From a virus: a stretch of 53,820 nt of DNA. Both the position numbers and the translations under genes were made by a program. The notes under the pieces are model-generated. The model saw only the letters and a program-made list of their open reading frames with translations. It made no database searches and was not told the origin of the DNA. The stretch covers positions 1-53,820 of the IMG/VR virus record IMGVR_UViG_3300025671_012102. One strand, given 5' to 3'. This document shows positions 48,101 to 53,820 of the stretch, in pieces (position 1 is the first letter of the stretch; each line of letters starts with the position of its first letter).

Positions 48101-50368
48101 CTAAAGAGTGATATGGAGCAATTAAGAAACGAAGGCAAAGACACAGCTGCAAACGAAAAAGCTCAACTATTGGAAACGATATTGGGCAATTTGGACACAT
48201 ACACTAATAGATCATATAAAGCCTTTGATGATCCGAAATGGCCTAAAAAAGTCCCTCAGAATATCTTAGATGATGCTAAAAACTACCTTGAATCACGCTA
48301 CCTTGATCAAGGGTTATCAGAAAAGCAGATTCAAGAAAAAGTTGCTAGGACAATACGAACTATCTTGGAAGAGGGAACAGCTTATGAGGATATGGGGAGC
48401 TTTATAAAAGAAAGTAAATTAGGTGCTAAGGATTTAAGTACCTTGAAGAAAAGAAAGGAAATCGCCCCTGAAATTCGGGCATTGTTAGGCGAATACCAGG
48501 ACGTTGAAGTTAACTTTGCCAAGACAGTTACAAAGACAAGTCATCTCGTCGCAAACCATAAGTTTCTTCAGCATGTTCGTGATTTAGGTGAAAAAGAAGG
48601 CTTCTTGTTTACGGAAGAAAACAAACCTCTCGATAAAAGTGTTGTGAAAATTGCCGCGGATGGTTCGGAAGTTATGGCGCCATTAAATGGCTTCTACACT
48701 TACCCTGAAATCGAACAAGCTTTTAGAGAGGCTCTTGGTAAGCAGGGTGATATGCCAGCATGGTTAAGTGGAATTATTCGATTAAACGGCATTGTGAAGT
48801 ACGGGAAAACTGTTCTATCACCCACCACGGCAATGAGAAACATTTGGTCTGCTTTTTTCTTCTCTGTAGCAAACGGGCATTTTGACGTTAGCCAAATGCG
48901 TAAGTCTATCGAAGTTAGAAAACAGTACTTTGGTGGCGACAATGACAAAAGTAAATTGGCCTATCTTAAAAAATTAAAAAGCCTTGGGGTTATTTATGAT
49001 ACGCCTTATGCGGGTGAAATGATGGACCTTTTAGAAGATTCTCGCCTGCGGGATTTTATGACTAACAAGAAGGTCTTTTCATCGTTTACTAAGCTTAATG
49101 ACTTTGCTCAAAAATTTTACCAGTACGGTGATGATATGTGGAAAATCATGGGCTGGGAAAACGAGAAAGCCATGCTCATGAAATACAAGAAAATGAGCGA
49201 ACCTGATGCCGAAGTTGCTGCCGCTGAACGCATTCGCAATACATACCCAACTTATTCGATGACAGGGCGATTTACCCAGTCTCTCAGACGCTTCCCTCTT
49301 GCTGGTACCTTTGTTTCGTTTCCCGCTGAAATTATTCGAACTAGCTATCATATGATTCGCTATCTTAAGCAAGACTTTAAAGAGTCACCTGCTTACGCTA
49401 GACGTAAAGTAGCCGGTTTGGCTCTGGTCAGCAGCTTAGCATTTGCTGCCCAAGGAGTAAGTAAGGCGTTAATGGGGCTTGACGACGACGAGGAAGAAGC
49501 TGTTAGAGATATGGCTGCATCTTGGCAGAAAAACTCAAACATATTGTTTACTGGCCGCGACGAAAACGGAAATATTCAATATTTGGATATGTCGTTTCTT
49601 GATCCCTACAACTATTTCAAACGTCCAATTAATGCCATGTTAAGAGATCAGCCTATTAAAGACATGGTTGCTCAATCCGCTTCTGAAATGCTGACCCCTT
49701 TCTTTGGTGAAGACATTACCTTTAGTAATTTGATGGAGGTTTACACAAACAAGAAAGGCAGTGGCGGGAAGGTGTTTAATGAACAAGGATCAGTGGGAGA
49801 TCAGGCTATGGATATAGCTGACCACTTAAGGAAAGGTTTACAACCGGGCTTTATGAGCAATATGGAACGAATGTATAAGGCTATGGAGGGAGATGTTTCT
49901 GCCAGTGGTAAAAAATACACTGTACAAGATGAAATGGCCGCTCTTGTTGGCTTTAGAATGTCAACATTAGACCCTAAAACGGCACTTTATTATCAGAGCT
50001 TCGACTTTAAGCAAAGCAAAGCTGATGCCGCAAAAATACTAAAGGATGTTTTAAGAAACCCTAACAAGGTGTCAAAATCCGATCTAGAAAACGCAAGAGA
50101 TACGATGCTTAAAGCTAGAAAAAATTCATACGACAGGATGATGCGATTAGTTAAGTCTGCGAAAAAAGCAGGTATGACAAACCCAGAGATAGGACAAATA
50201 TTGAAGTTAAGCGGAGTCAGTCGACAAGACGTTATGTCTCTCATTCTTGGGCGTATGCCAAAAAATGATAGTTATCTTGAAATGGCTGCTTCTATATCAA
50301 AAAGAGCAGAGGTTTTGTACGGCAAAGAGTCTGGAAACGAAATCATAAGTAGAGCGAAAGGACTGTAA
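42197..50368 (+). CDS. Giant polyvalent virion protein (2723 residues)
   Basis: A 2723-residue multidomain protein, start GTG 42197 with GGAG upstream. Visible parts in order: Gly/Ala-rich hydrophobic N-terminus (about 40-400); Gln/Pro/Glu-rich linker (about 420-665); pyrophosphatase-like domain of polyvalent proteins (about 668-800; MAHHYGDIKGIKGADGDDLD); small GGGYYRSNFYFKSREDAG domain (about 1090-1150); N6-methyltransferase-type domain (about 1400-1560) with VLEPSAGNG from 1444 and NPPF at 1506-1509; zincin-type motif HEVVGH (His1698, Glu1699, His1702); LPD38-like C-terminal region (about 2205-2480) with a membrane helix (about 2405-2428). Such polyvalent proteins are thought to enter the host with DNA and counter defences early in infection. 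Enzymatic activity is inferred from kept motifs. Confidence 0.88.
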   Translation: MADYTREEIARLAAIKKRINGKMESLGSSPENEQGFLGDAVDAVQHGLLSGAADLTDGVGYLTGSDTIRKGANYLRGQADNQINQMSPDGREAFQGFGIQADESSPTGYGFKDESSLKGFGLNVLSGVGSFAPTMVPGLGAAKAISVAGKATGLAGKGTKAATALDKGADVVGFAGAGAASIGGSTGNQAYETVVNADFHTLKDAEIFQKEYWNLRKLKELDHISALKQARENVARELATEAAKDGAIMGAITQGALGPVMGKLFRGEAGSIGKAAATGAITEGSQEFVESGGQTAISNMAVNPAVPTNTMDNVVGDALTGAMVGGPVGGGFGAAGASFGRFRKPKDNTDDPLDLSEQDQGYQAVERQIAEIEGLMVENGDNLTDSEFAELEAKRNELLQRRAEITGEQPMDFSGPVESQVQPEQLALPNQNIIYGERPEPSQEQIQARQKNQAAFEGQFGEPRNTGREGEYLGQVFPESANQQQGGNVYDGEVLRDPLSLEAPQQAGDVPALEDAGIIYGEKPESNARPARSNGLTDPYTAPQPSRKNDNPIYQEIKHKQRLLEEQEQSVTEEAAPQLNQQAVPEAPLEKSAPQNEVLVSESKNVTELPAVESSPVTQPPLEGIVAEQEQPSSAELPTEGSEPIKQALDKAAQDTNTQPTEKQIEADNYKKGRVSLHGLDIAIENPKDSVRSGKDSDGKKWESKMAHHYGDIKGIKGADGDDLDVFIGDKPESDKAYIVDQVDPKTGEFDEHKVMLGFDDKAQAESGYLKNYEDGWKGVGAVTEMPISEFKEWIKSGDTTKPVSELMGGKADKVIEAEPAELPPVTVKLSLSNKPFKTESSARLSRTFKDTPNAEVVPVDGGFGVKEGEVAKQNAEPATAKVNVDESDEPPYAHYHSVQKNLFDGKEVTADEVKQGFERLAGDPARAKAELNKLTKKELAKIVNGHVYSDEKKARLVERAYQSSISRYRFIGNNKGSFTSHSIKLDGVIDETRKHLNSLSNESLKDYGAHLREQQAERQKKFNEYKERLTNPKTIKDFQDSIATLGKGRLSDEQLAQYDKLLAEKEMTDKPAVKQGLESDEKIELGEPEESTHGKTGDTIFNVKAITRIGKEKFKEAANFARSLGGGYYRSNFYFKSREDAGLFSNWMNGEDVDLTEKKQARDQAKKESAASRLKSMADSLEQQANERLNSERKENTIKRMREADSARNAANNDIETARLLKAIADNPKSVLKNLTQKVQVELFQQLQKSLVHYAPSELKQKTPDGYDHFRGDVSSEKKAQLVKMPLAELHQNLVDDIAKKSEGKKGFILLSRMLAKKSKQSERGKVIPLDQREIEGIIKFYEANKEDFQYSFLKNNVEDYKRLKRMGITSKPALRAALLEFMNIEKKVDKPETGKSKLEVMQRNLKQRVLGNRNAFNDFFPTPTETASEIIDLADIQPGMKVLEPSAGNGLLADAAKEVGAKVDTVEMAGQLREILSEKGYRLVGDDFLEYSGGIGEYDRIVMNPPFSNDQDIQHVAHAYDKLKPGGRLVAIVSRMAGERQNKRNKAFSQWLDDLGAETQALPENAFKSSLNPTAVRTKAIIIDKPEDGSINVPEEVKPPKEALMSISERAASGMKAEDIRKAVEPLIKQLHEENTFQVVQSVNDLPFAVRLLVKKQLSKSKGENATVRGVNAGAKNYLIADGIKDEKEAVSIFLHEVVGHKAVLDMLGKEGDSIMERIAYSYGPKQLQDLIKAYGADFKTKEGRILLGKEKVAQMAERNEKPSLLGKLVANVKAWLRNYFPNIKWSDNDVLNMLATARDNVENRYMVKVDLDSAESKSDSTEKEANLSIRAKNKTEPTEETPYDTLYRTLGQKDKTVFQKAKDEMKRQFKAGGLLPDSVFSKKIERDSNMNASELDVSAYLSSFRAAVKKAYGKEYSDLNDTLKQKINNQMSSTDPDKTIPFSVRLELMKMRFSIKGLSQEYAAILKSDMEQLRNEGKDTAANEKAQLLETILGNLDTYTNRSYKAFDDPKWPKKVPQNILDDAKNYLESRYLDQGLSEKQIQEKVARTIRTILEEGTAYEDMGSFIKESKLGAKDLSTLKKRKEIAPEIRALLGEYQDVEVNFAKTVTKTSHLVANHKFLQHVRDLGEKEGFLFTEENKPLDKSVVKIAADGSEVMAPLNGFYTYPEIEQAFREALGKQGDMPAWLSGIIRLNGIVKYGKTVLSPTTAMRNIWSAFFFSVANGHFDVSQMRKSIEVRKQYFGGDNDKSKLAYLKKLKSLGVIYDTPYAGEMMDLLEDSRLRDFMTNKKVFSSFTKLNDFAQKFYQYGDDMWKIMGWENEKAMLMKYKKMSEPDAEVAAAERIRNTYPTYSMTGRFTQSLRRFPLAGTFVSFPAEIIRTSYHMIRYLKQDFKESPAYARRKVAGLALVSSLAFAAQGVSKALMGLDDDEEEAVRDMAASWQKNSNILFTGRDENGNIQYLDMSFLDPYNYFKRPINAMLRDQPIKDMVAQSASEMLTPFFGEDITFSNLMEVYTNKKGSGGKVFNEQGSVGDQAMDIADHLRKGLQPGFMSNMERMYKAMEGDVSASGKKYTVQDEMAALVGFRMSTLDPKTALYYQSFDFKQSKADAAKILKDVLRNPNKVSKSDLENARDTMLKARKNSYDRMMRLVKSAKKAGMTNPEIGQILKLSGVSRQDVMSLILGRMPKNDSYLEMAASISKRAEVLYGKESGNEIISRAKGL

Positions 50369-50369
50369 T

Positions 50370-50567
50370 CTAGTCATCACCCAAGTAATAAATAGGAACA
50401 CTTGTATCGACATGGATGTCATCTTCTAAGTCCCTTCCCCAAAAGATCCCACTAAAACAGAATATTAACCAAACAATGAAGAACCAGCCGTGCCAGTTGT
50501 CGGTTATTTCATTCTCAATTTTCATGCGACGCTCATGCCATATTGAACGCTTCTTTTTTTTGCGCAT
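50370..50567 (-). CDS. Small membrane protein
   Basis: A 65-residue protein with a highly basic start (MRKKKKRSIWHERRMK), one membrane helix rich in Trp and Phe (about 25-45) and an acidic C-terminus (LEDDIHVD). AGGAG stands before ATG 50567. It converges on the giant gene, stopping one base after it, and begins the right-hand cargo block. Basic-inside topology suggests the acidic tail faces the periplasm. Unassigned. Confidence 0.6.
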   Translation of the reverse strand: MRKKKKRSIWHERRMKIENEITDNWHGWFFIVWLIFCFSGIFWGRDLEDDIHVDTSVPIYYLGDD

Positions 50568-50630
50568 TCAGCAATCTCCTAGATTATTTACATAGTAAGA
50601 GTAGCTGCAGAATTAAGAAGTGTGAAGGGA

Positions 50631-51185
50631 CTACTCGTGTTTAGTAACAATGTACATCGTTACTAGGTCAGTACCGGTATCGTTGATCACAGGAATTGTT
50701 TTGAAGCCGTGTTGTTCATAGTATTCAATGAGCGGTTTTATATTTTCACATTCCAAAGTTATGACCTTCCCACCAATTAAGTCTTGAGCGGCATGAATTA
50801 TCCCATAAGCTTCAGCTAGTAGGTCTTTCAACGATATAGGGTTGTTATCAATGTTGAAGTTCTTGCCTATCTGACCTATCAGGTGTGTTTTGATAATGCC
50901 ACCACGAGCTTTTAGCTTTTTAACTAGGGTAGTTGAAGCTAGCTCTGTATCAATTTTGATTTCTTTTGATGACACCGTTGTATAGCCGAGAAGGTCTCCG
51001 TTGCTCTTATCCAAAAGAAAATAAGTACGTGAAGCAGCTTGTCTTTCGTTGGCTATCGCGGTATTTGATAGGAAGTGTTGTACATCTGGATTTCTTGAAC
51101 TAAAAGTATCGATGATGGCCTCAGCATAGGATTGACCATCATCGTCTTCTAGGATTTTCTTGAGTGAGAGAAGCGTTGTTTTAAT
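50631..51185 (-). CDS. GNAT-type toxin candidate lacking a canonical start
   Basis: The frame is open from a TAG upstream of 51185 to the stop at 50631 and reads as one continuous GNAT protein of about 184 residues. LIGQIGKN (about 102-109) corresponds to the acetyl-CoA-binding loop, and YYEQHGF (about 155-161) is the classical final GNAT motif. Upstream of a TTG at 51014 the reading is still convincing (SLKKILEDDDGQSYAEAIID, FLSNTAIANERQAASRTYF), but no ATG, GTG or TTG exists there. An ATT at 51185, 9 bases after AAAGG, is the best start candidate. It overlaps a 59-residue gene in the order antitoxin-toxin. A damaged gene is the main alternative. Confidence 0.55.
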   Translation of the reverse strand: MKTTLLSLKKILEDDDGQSYAEAIIDTFSSRNPDVQHFLSNTAIANERQAASRTYFLLDKSNGDLLGYTTVSSKEIKIDTELASTTLVKKLKARGGIIKTHLIGQIGKNFNIDNNPISLKDLLAEAYGIIHAAQDLIGGKVITLECENIKPLIEYYEQHGFKTIPVINDTGTDLVTMYIVTKHE

Positions 51186-51328
51186 AGCTGCATACCTTTC
51201 TTGCTATCTTTATTCAGGTCGCGTTTCGCTGCCTTTACCGTCACTGGTGCTTCGATGTCTTTTAAGAATTTAAGGCTAGCTTCTTTATCTTCGACAACAA
51301 ATGCTCTTTCAAATGATATTGTAGACAT
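51149..51328 (-). CDS. 59-residue antitoxin-like partner of the GNAT gene
   Basis: A small protein starting MSTISFERAFVVEDKEASL, with AGAGG before ATG 51328. It has a short beta-like start and a helical end with KGMQLLKQRFSHS, a pattern I associate with small antitoxins that precede GNAT or other toxin genes. It is Lys-rich (net basic), as are DNA-binding antitoxins. The last 37 bases overlap the GNAT frame in a different phase. No helix-turn-helix or ribbon-helix-helix is certain. Confidence 0.55.
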   Translation of the reverse strand: MSTISFERAFVVEDKEASLKFLKDIEAPVTVKAAKRDLNKDSKKGMQLLKQRFSHSRKS

Positions 51329-51459
51329 AATATTTACCTCTGAACGTCTTGTTATGTTCTGTAGCCATCTTGGCTAAGGTATGTACAGTATCGTATTAAC
51401 ACAAATCAGTTTCTAATTGATTTTTACTATGTACTTAACAAAAAAAGGAGTTTGAGAGC

Positions 51460-52134
51460 ATGATAAAGCGTTTATTTTCACACATGTTGTTAATTGTGGT
51501 GTCGGTGCTGTCGATTTCGACACATGCTTACGAACCAGTCAAAAAATCAAAGTCAGCTATTTGCCATGCGCCAGGCACAGAGTACTACAGCCGAACCAAG
51601 AACTTTACTTCCTATGACACTTTAGACCAGTGCCTTGCTAGTGGTGGCCGATTACCCAAAGGTCAAAGCTACACGCCCCAGTCAAAGCCTAAAGTCGCAT
51701 CAGAAACACCAACCAAATACAGCCGAGAGGAATTTGGAAGAGGCTGGGCCGATGAAGATAAGGATTGCCAAAACACTCGACAAGAAATACTGATCTCTCT
51801 ATCTACAGCACCTGTTCGTTTCTCAGATGATCGAGAATGCAGAGTAACGTTTGGTCGTTGGATTTCGATGTACTCAGGAGAAGTGATTTTTGATGCTTCA
51901 AAACTGGATGTTGATCACATTGTTCCGTTAAAGTGGGCGTGGGATAATGGTGCAGATAAATGGAGCAAAGATAAGCGAGAACGGTTTGCGAATGATCCCG
52001 CTAACCTAGTCGCTGTTGAGGCTTCGTTAAACCGGCAAAAAGGTGCAAAAGGGCTAGACGAATGGCTACCACCTAAAAACCAAACGCAGTACAAGGCGAG
52101 ATTTGAGCGAATTTTAAAGAAGTATGGGATGTGA
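51460..52134 (+). CDS. Secreted HNH nuclease (GmrSD C-terminal/DUF1524 type)
   Basis: A 224-residue protein with a signal peptide (1-23; cut after THA). A small Cys-containing region (about 33-66; ICHAPGTEYYSRT, then QCLASGGRLPKG) is followed by an HNH nuclease (about 85-224): LDVDHIVPLKWAWDNG with Asp152-His153, FANDPANLVAV with Asn182, and SLNRQKGAKG with Asn191. These are the active-site pieces of the DUF1524/GmrSD C-terminal fold. The protein is likely periplasmic or secreted and cuts DNA, for example incoming phage DNA or environmental DNA. The ribosome binding site AAAGGAG lies about 12 bases before ATG. It is monocistronic. Confidence 0.85.
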   Translation: MIKRLFSHMLLIVVSVLSISTHAYEPVKKSKSAICHAPGTEYYSRTKNFTSYDTLDQCLASGGRLPKGQSYTPQSKPKVASETPTKYSREEFGRGWADEDKDCQNTRQEILISLSTAPVRFSDDRECRVTFGRWISMYSGEVIFDASKLDVDHIVPLKWAWDNGADKWSKDKRERFANDPANLVAVEASLNRQKGAKGLDEWLPPKNQTQYKARFERILKKYGM

Positions 52135-52152
52135 GTTGATAAGACTTTGAGC

Positions 52153-52698
52153 TTAATGTGATAGTTTTTTAACTTCCGCATTAGCTTTATAAATACCTAA
52201 GATAAATTCCTTGAGCTGATTTTCAATCACCTCTCTTACAAACGACGGGCATCTGTCAGACTGACATGAAATGATAGATCCAGTGTCCCAAGATGTTGCG
52301 TATTGGTTTGCTGATGTAAAATTGTAATCCCTTAGTCTAGGCAAGCTAGCCAATTCATCTAGCCTCAGCTCAACATGGATGGAAAAAATGTTCGACGTAC
52401 TTATTTGTAGCACTAGCACATTTGAGGTGAGTGCTGGGCTTTCAATACACTTATTTAAAGTGTTGACATCTTGTGTTGCATTACAAACGTCTCTGTCAAT
52501 AATGCTAATATTATTTTGCATTAATTCTAGTTCGATTAGGTTTGATATTGTGCGCTCATCTAGCATGACATTCTGATAGTCTCCACCCAAAGAAACATAA
52601 GTCTTTACTTCATCTATACCTGTTAACTCTCGTGAAACCTCAGCAGAAATGCCACTTGAAGATAAAAATAGAATTATTGAAAATATGAGCTTTTTCAC
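52153..52698 (-). CDS. Secreted protein of unknown function
   Basis: A 181-residue protein with a signal peptide (1-19; cut after ISA). The mature part has Cys pairs (DVCNATQDVNTLNKCIE; SIISCQSDRCPSF) that may form periplasmic disulfides. It converges with the HNH nuclease gene (stops 18 bases apart). Its features resemble the secreted protein gene next to cI (13246-13818) in size and export, but not clearly in sequence. No family is recognised. Confidence 0.65.
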   Translation of the reverse strand: MKKLIFSIILFLSSSGISAEVSRELTGIDEVKTYVSLGGDYQNVMLDERTISNLIELELMQNNISIIDRDVCNATQDVNTLNKCIESPALTSNVLVLQISTSNIFSIHVELRLDELASLPRLRDYNFTSANQYATSWDTGSIISCQSDRCPSFVREVIENQLKEFILGIYKANAEVKKLSH

Positions 52699-52826
52699 TA
52701 CGCGTCTTCCTTGATTGAGAATTGATTTAGTTTAACAAGAAACTTGAATCTAGTTTAAGTATAAACTAATATCACTTCGCGCTGGCAAAATCCAGCGCTC
52801 GGGATTGGCGTTCCGAAAATACAAGA

Positions 52827-52862
52827 TGGACATACCGCCATCAAGCGGTTTTTTTATGTCCA
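52827..52862 (+). terminator. Nested hairpin in front of the C4 RNA
   Basis: An outer stem TGGACATA (52827-52834) with TATGTCCA (52855-52862) encloses an inner stem CCGC (52835-52838) with GCGG (52845-52848) followed by TTTTTT. The inner hairpin and T-run look like a terminator; the outer arms add stability. It may limit transcription into C4 and the antirepressor gene, or belong to the C4 precursor. Confidence 0.5.
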
Positions 52863-52958
52863 TAGCTTTGCTCTTCTATGGGCGGGCTGAGTGGGGGTGC
52901 ATTCGTGCACACCAGACCTTGTACTGGTACGCCAACTCTACAAAAGCCCGTCCACCCT
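52860..52958 (+). ncRNA. c4: C4-type antisense RNA controlling the antirepressor
   Basis: The sequence has the architecture and conserved words of the C4 RNA family known from phages P1/P7 and many prophages. A closing stem GGGCGGGCT (52880-52888) pairs with AGCCCGTCC (52945-52953, one wobble). Inside are hairpin GTGCA-TTCG-TGCAC (52897-52910) and hairpin ACCAG/CTGGT (52911-52928). Two stretches are complementary to sequence just downstream: ACGCCAA (52929-52935) with TTGGCGT (52961-52967), and GGGTG (52895-52899) with CACCC (52953-52957). In P1, C4 RNA blocks ant expression by such pairing. Here the antirepressor gene starts 46 bases further on. An additional TTGGCGT lies upstream at 52805-52811. 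Confidence 0.82.
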
Positions 52959-53004
52959 AATTGGCGTTAGGCAGACGGAAGCGAAACCTATACAAGGACC
53001 CATC

Positions 53005-53820
53005 ATGAATAGTTTAACTATCCTATCTAGAAACATCCGTATACTTGACGGATTGTATTCCCTTAATGACCTTCACAAGGCAGCGGGCAACGACCCTAAA
53101 CATAAGCCGATTCAATATCTACGTAACGCACAAACTAAAGAATTAATTGAAGAAATCGAGAAAGGTGCGAATTTGCACCTTTCTATAAAAGTAACTAAAG
53201 GCTCTAAAGGTGGCACTTGGGTTTGCAAAGAGCTGGTATATGCCTACGCAATGTGGATCAGCCCAAAATTCCATCTTCATGTTATCCGTGCTTTTGATCA
53301 GCTTGTAACAAAACCAAAACTTTCTGATACTACCGAACGAAAAGCTTTGAACATTTGTGTTCGCTCATTGGCAAATGCTCGCTCTCATACTGGCGAGCCA
53401 GCCGACTATGCAAGCGTTTGGAAAATGGTAAACGGCTATCTTGGTGTTGCTCATATTGAAGAGGCCACAGTCGAGCAAGTAGAGAGGGGTGTGGAGTTTG
53501 TGCAAAGAGCTATTGAAGGTGAATACATTGGCCGACTAGACGCTCCTATTGCCAATTCAAACGCAGAATTAGAAAGCAGAGTGGCAGCACTTGAAGCCAC
53601 AACGGCCTCATTGGAAAAAGAGCTTATCTTTATTCACAGCCATGCTGAGAAATTAACCCAAGACTTTAACGGCACGATTTACCCGGCATTAAAGGGACTG
53701 AATCCAAAGTTGTTTGCCGGTGTTCGTGAGCGTATGTTTTGTATCTACTCCCATAGCTCAAAAAGATCTGTTGATGGCTGGAAACAACAATCTCTTTTAT
53801 CTTCACTGCAAACACATTAA
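53005..53820 (+). CDS. ant: KilA-N domain antirepressor
   Basis: A 271-residue protein. The start ATG 53005 has AAGGA 7 bases upstream; the longer open frame to 52891 lies in the C4 RNA and is not coding. The KilA-N domain (about 5-105) shows IRILDGLYSLNDLHKAAGNDPKHKPIQYL read as two segments, then GGTWVCKELVYAYAMWISPKFHLHVIRAFD. A helical region (about 120-180) and coiled coil (about 188-230) follow. Proteins of this type bind DNA or phage repressor and promote lytic growth. Location directly after a C4 RNA is the known c4-ant arrangement. The gene ends exactly at the window end with TAA and is complete. Confidence 0.9.
   Translation: MNSLTILSRNIRILDGLYSLNDLHKAAGNDPKHKPIQYLRNAQTKELIEEIEKGANLHLSIKVTKGSKGGTWVCKELVYAYAMWISPKFHLHVIRAFDQLVTKPKLSDTTERKALNICVRSLANARSHTGEPADYASVWKMVNGYLGVAHIEEATVEQVERGVEFVQRAIEGEYIGRLDAPIANSNAELESRVAALEATTASLEKELIFIHSHAEKLTQDFNGTIYPALKGLNPKLFAGVRERMFCIYSHSSKRSVDGWKQQSLLSSLQTH

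Noticed and set aside
51149-51185. Programmed -1 frameshift joining the antitoxin-like and GNAT frames
   Set aside because: No standard slippery heptamer occurs in the overlap, and the spacing of AAAGG to ATT offers a simpler start hypothesis.
1-53820. tRNA, rRNA or insertion sequences
   Set aside because: No cloverleaf-like segment, rRNA core sequence or transposase gene was recognised on either strand by eye.

Overview
The window reads as one temperate bacteriophage genome, apparently an integrated prophage, laid out end to end. It opens with a tyrosine integrase and closes with a KilA-N antirepressor gene. The host is most likely a marine gammaproteobacterium, with Vibrionaceae favoured. 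That is inference from the gamma-proteobacterial CsrA and SSB, the nin-region gene types, moderate base composition in the core and an SRA-HNH cargo gene. No host gene, tRNA, rRNA, CRISPR array or attachment site can be seen inside the window. Virion genes point to a short-tailed (podovirus-type) phage: terminase, portal, an acidic scaffold, an N4-gp56-type major capsid protein and internal ejection-type proteins are present, while no tape-measure or tail-tube gene is visible.

Left end (1-6130): integrase, then AT-rich cargo. The cargo is a three-helix membrane protein, a 25-residue hydrophobic peptide gene with a buried ribosome binding site (candidate type I toxin), an SRA-HNH modification-dependent nuclease, a membrane-anchored ClpP/COG3904-like protein, a small gene broken by an amber codon and a 511-residue membrane protein of unknown function. 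A bidirectional terminator closes the block.

Early leftward operon (12851 down to 6152): AlpA-type regulators, a small membrane protein, a RecE-type PD-(D/E)XK nuclease, a probable annealing protein, a DUF1351 protein, a phage CsrA, SSB, a DUF2303 (YfdQ-like) protein and small unknowns. The immunity region (13056-14897) has an S24-type CI repressor co-oriented with a secreted protein, a divergent Cro-like gene, and matching operators of the form ATGTACT-N3-AGTACAT at both the leftward promoter and the CI/Cro intergenic region.

Early rightward operon (14664-19699): small regulators, a winged-helix protein, an O/DnaT-like replication protein with four iteron-like repeats inside its gene (probable origin), then NinB, a YbcO-like nuclease, RusA and a protein in the position of a late regulator. 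Two lone minus-strand cassettes (16728-17051 and 19730-20883) interrupt this logic and look like cargo.

Late region (20899-50368, plus strand): small unknowns, a lysis cassette (coiled-coil/TM protein, GH108 endolysin, small membrane protein), small and large terminase, portal, scaffold, capsid, connector-type proteins, a pyocin-knob tail fibre, a nozzle-like protein, a J-like DUF1983 protein, a Cys-rich virion protein, two internal virion proteins and a 2723-residue polyvalent protein. The last carries a pyrophosphatase-like domain, an N6-methyltransferase-type domain, an HEVVGH metallopeptidase motif and an LPD38-type C-terminus.

Right end (50370-53820): a second cargo block with a small membrane protein, a GNAT toxin-like gene plus a small upstream partner, a secreted HNH nuclease and a secreted unknown. 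A C4-type antisense RNA then lies directly in front of the KilA-N antirepressor. C4/antirepressor control and CI control would form two layers of immunity.
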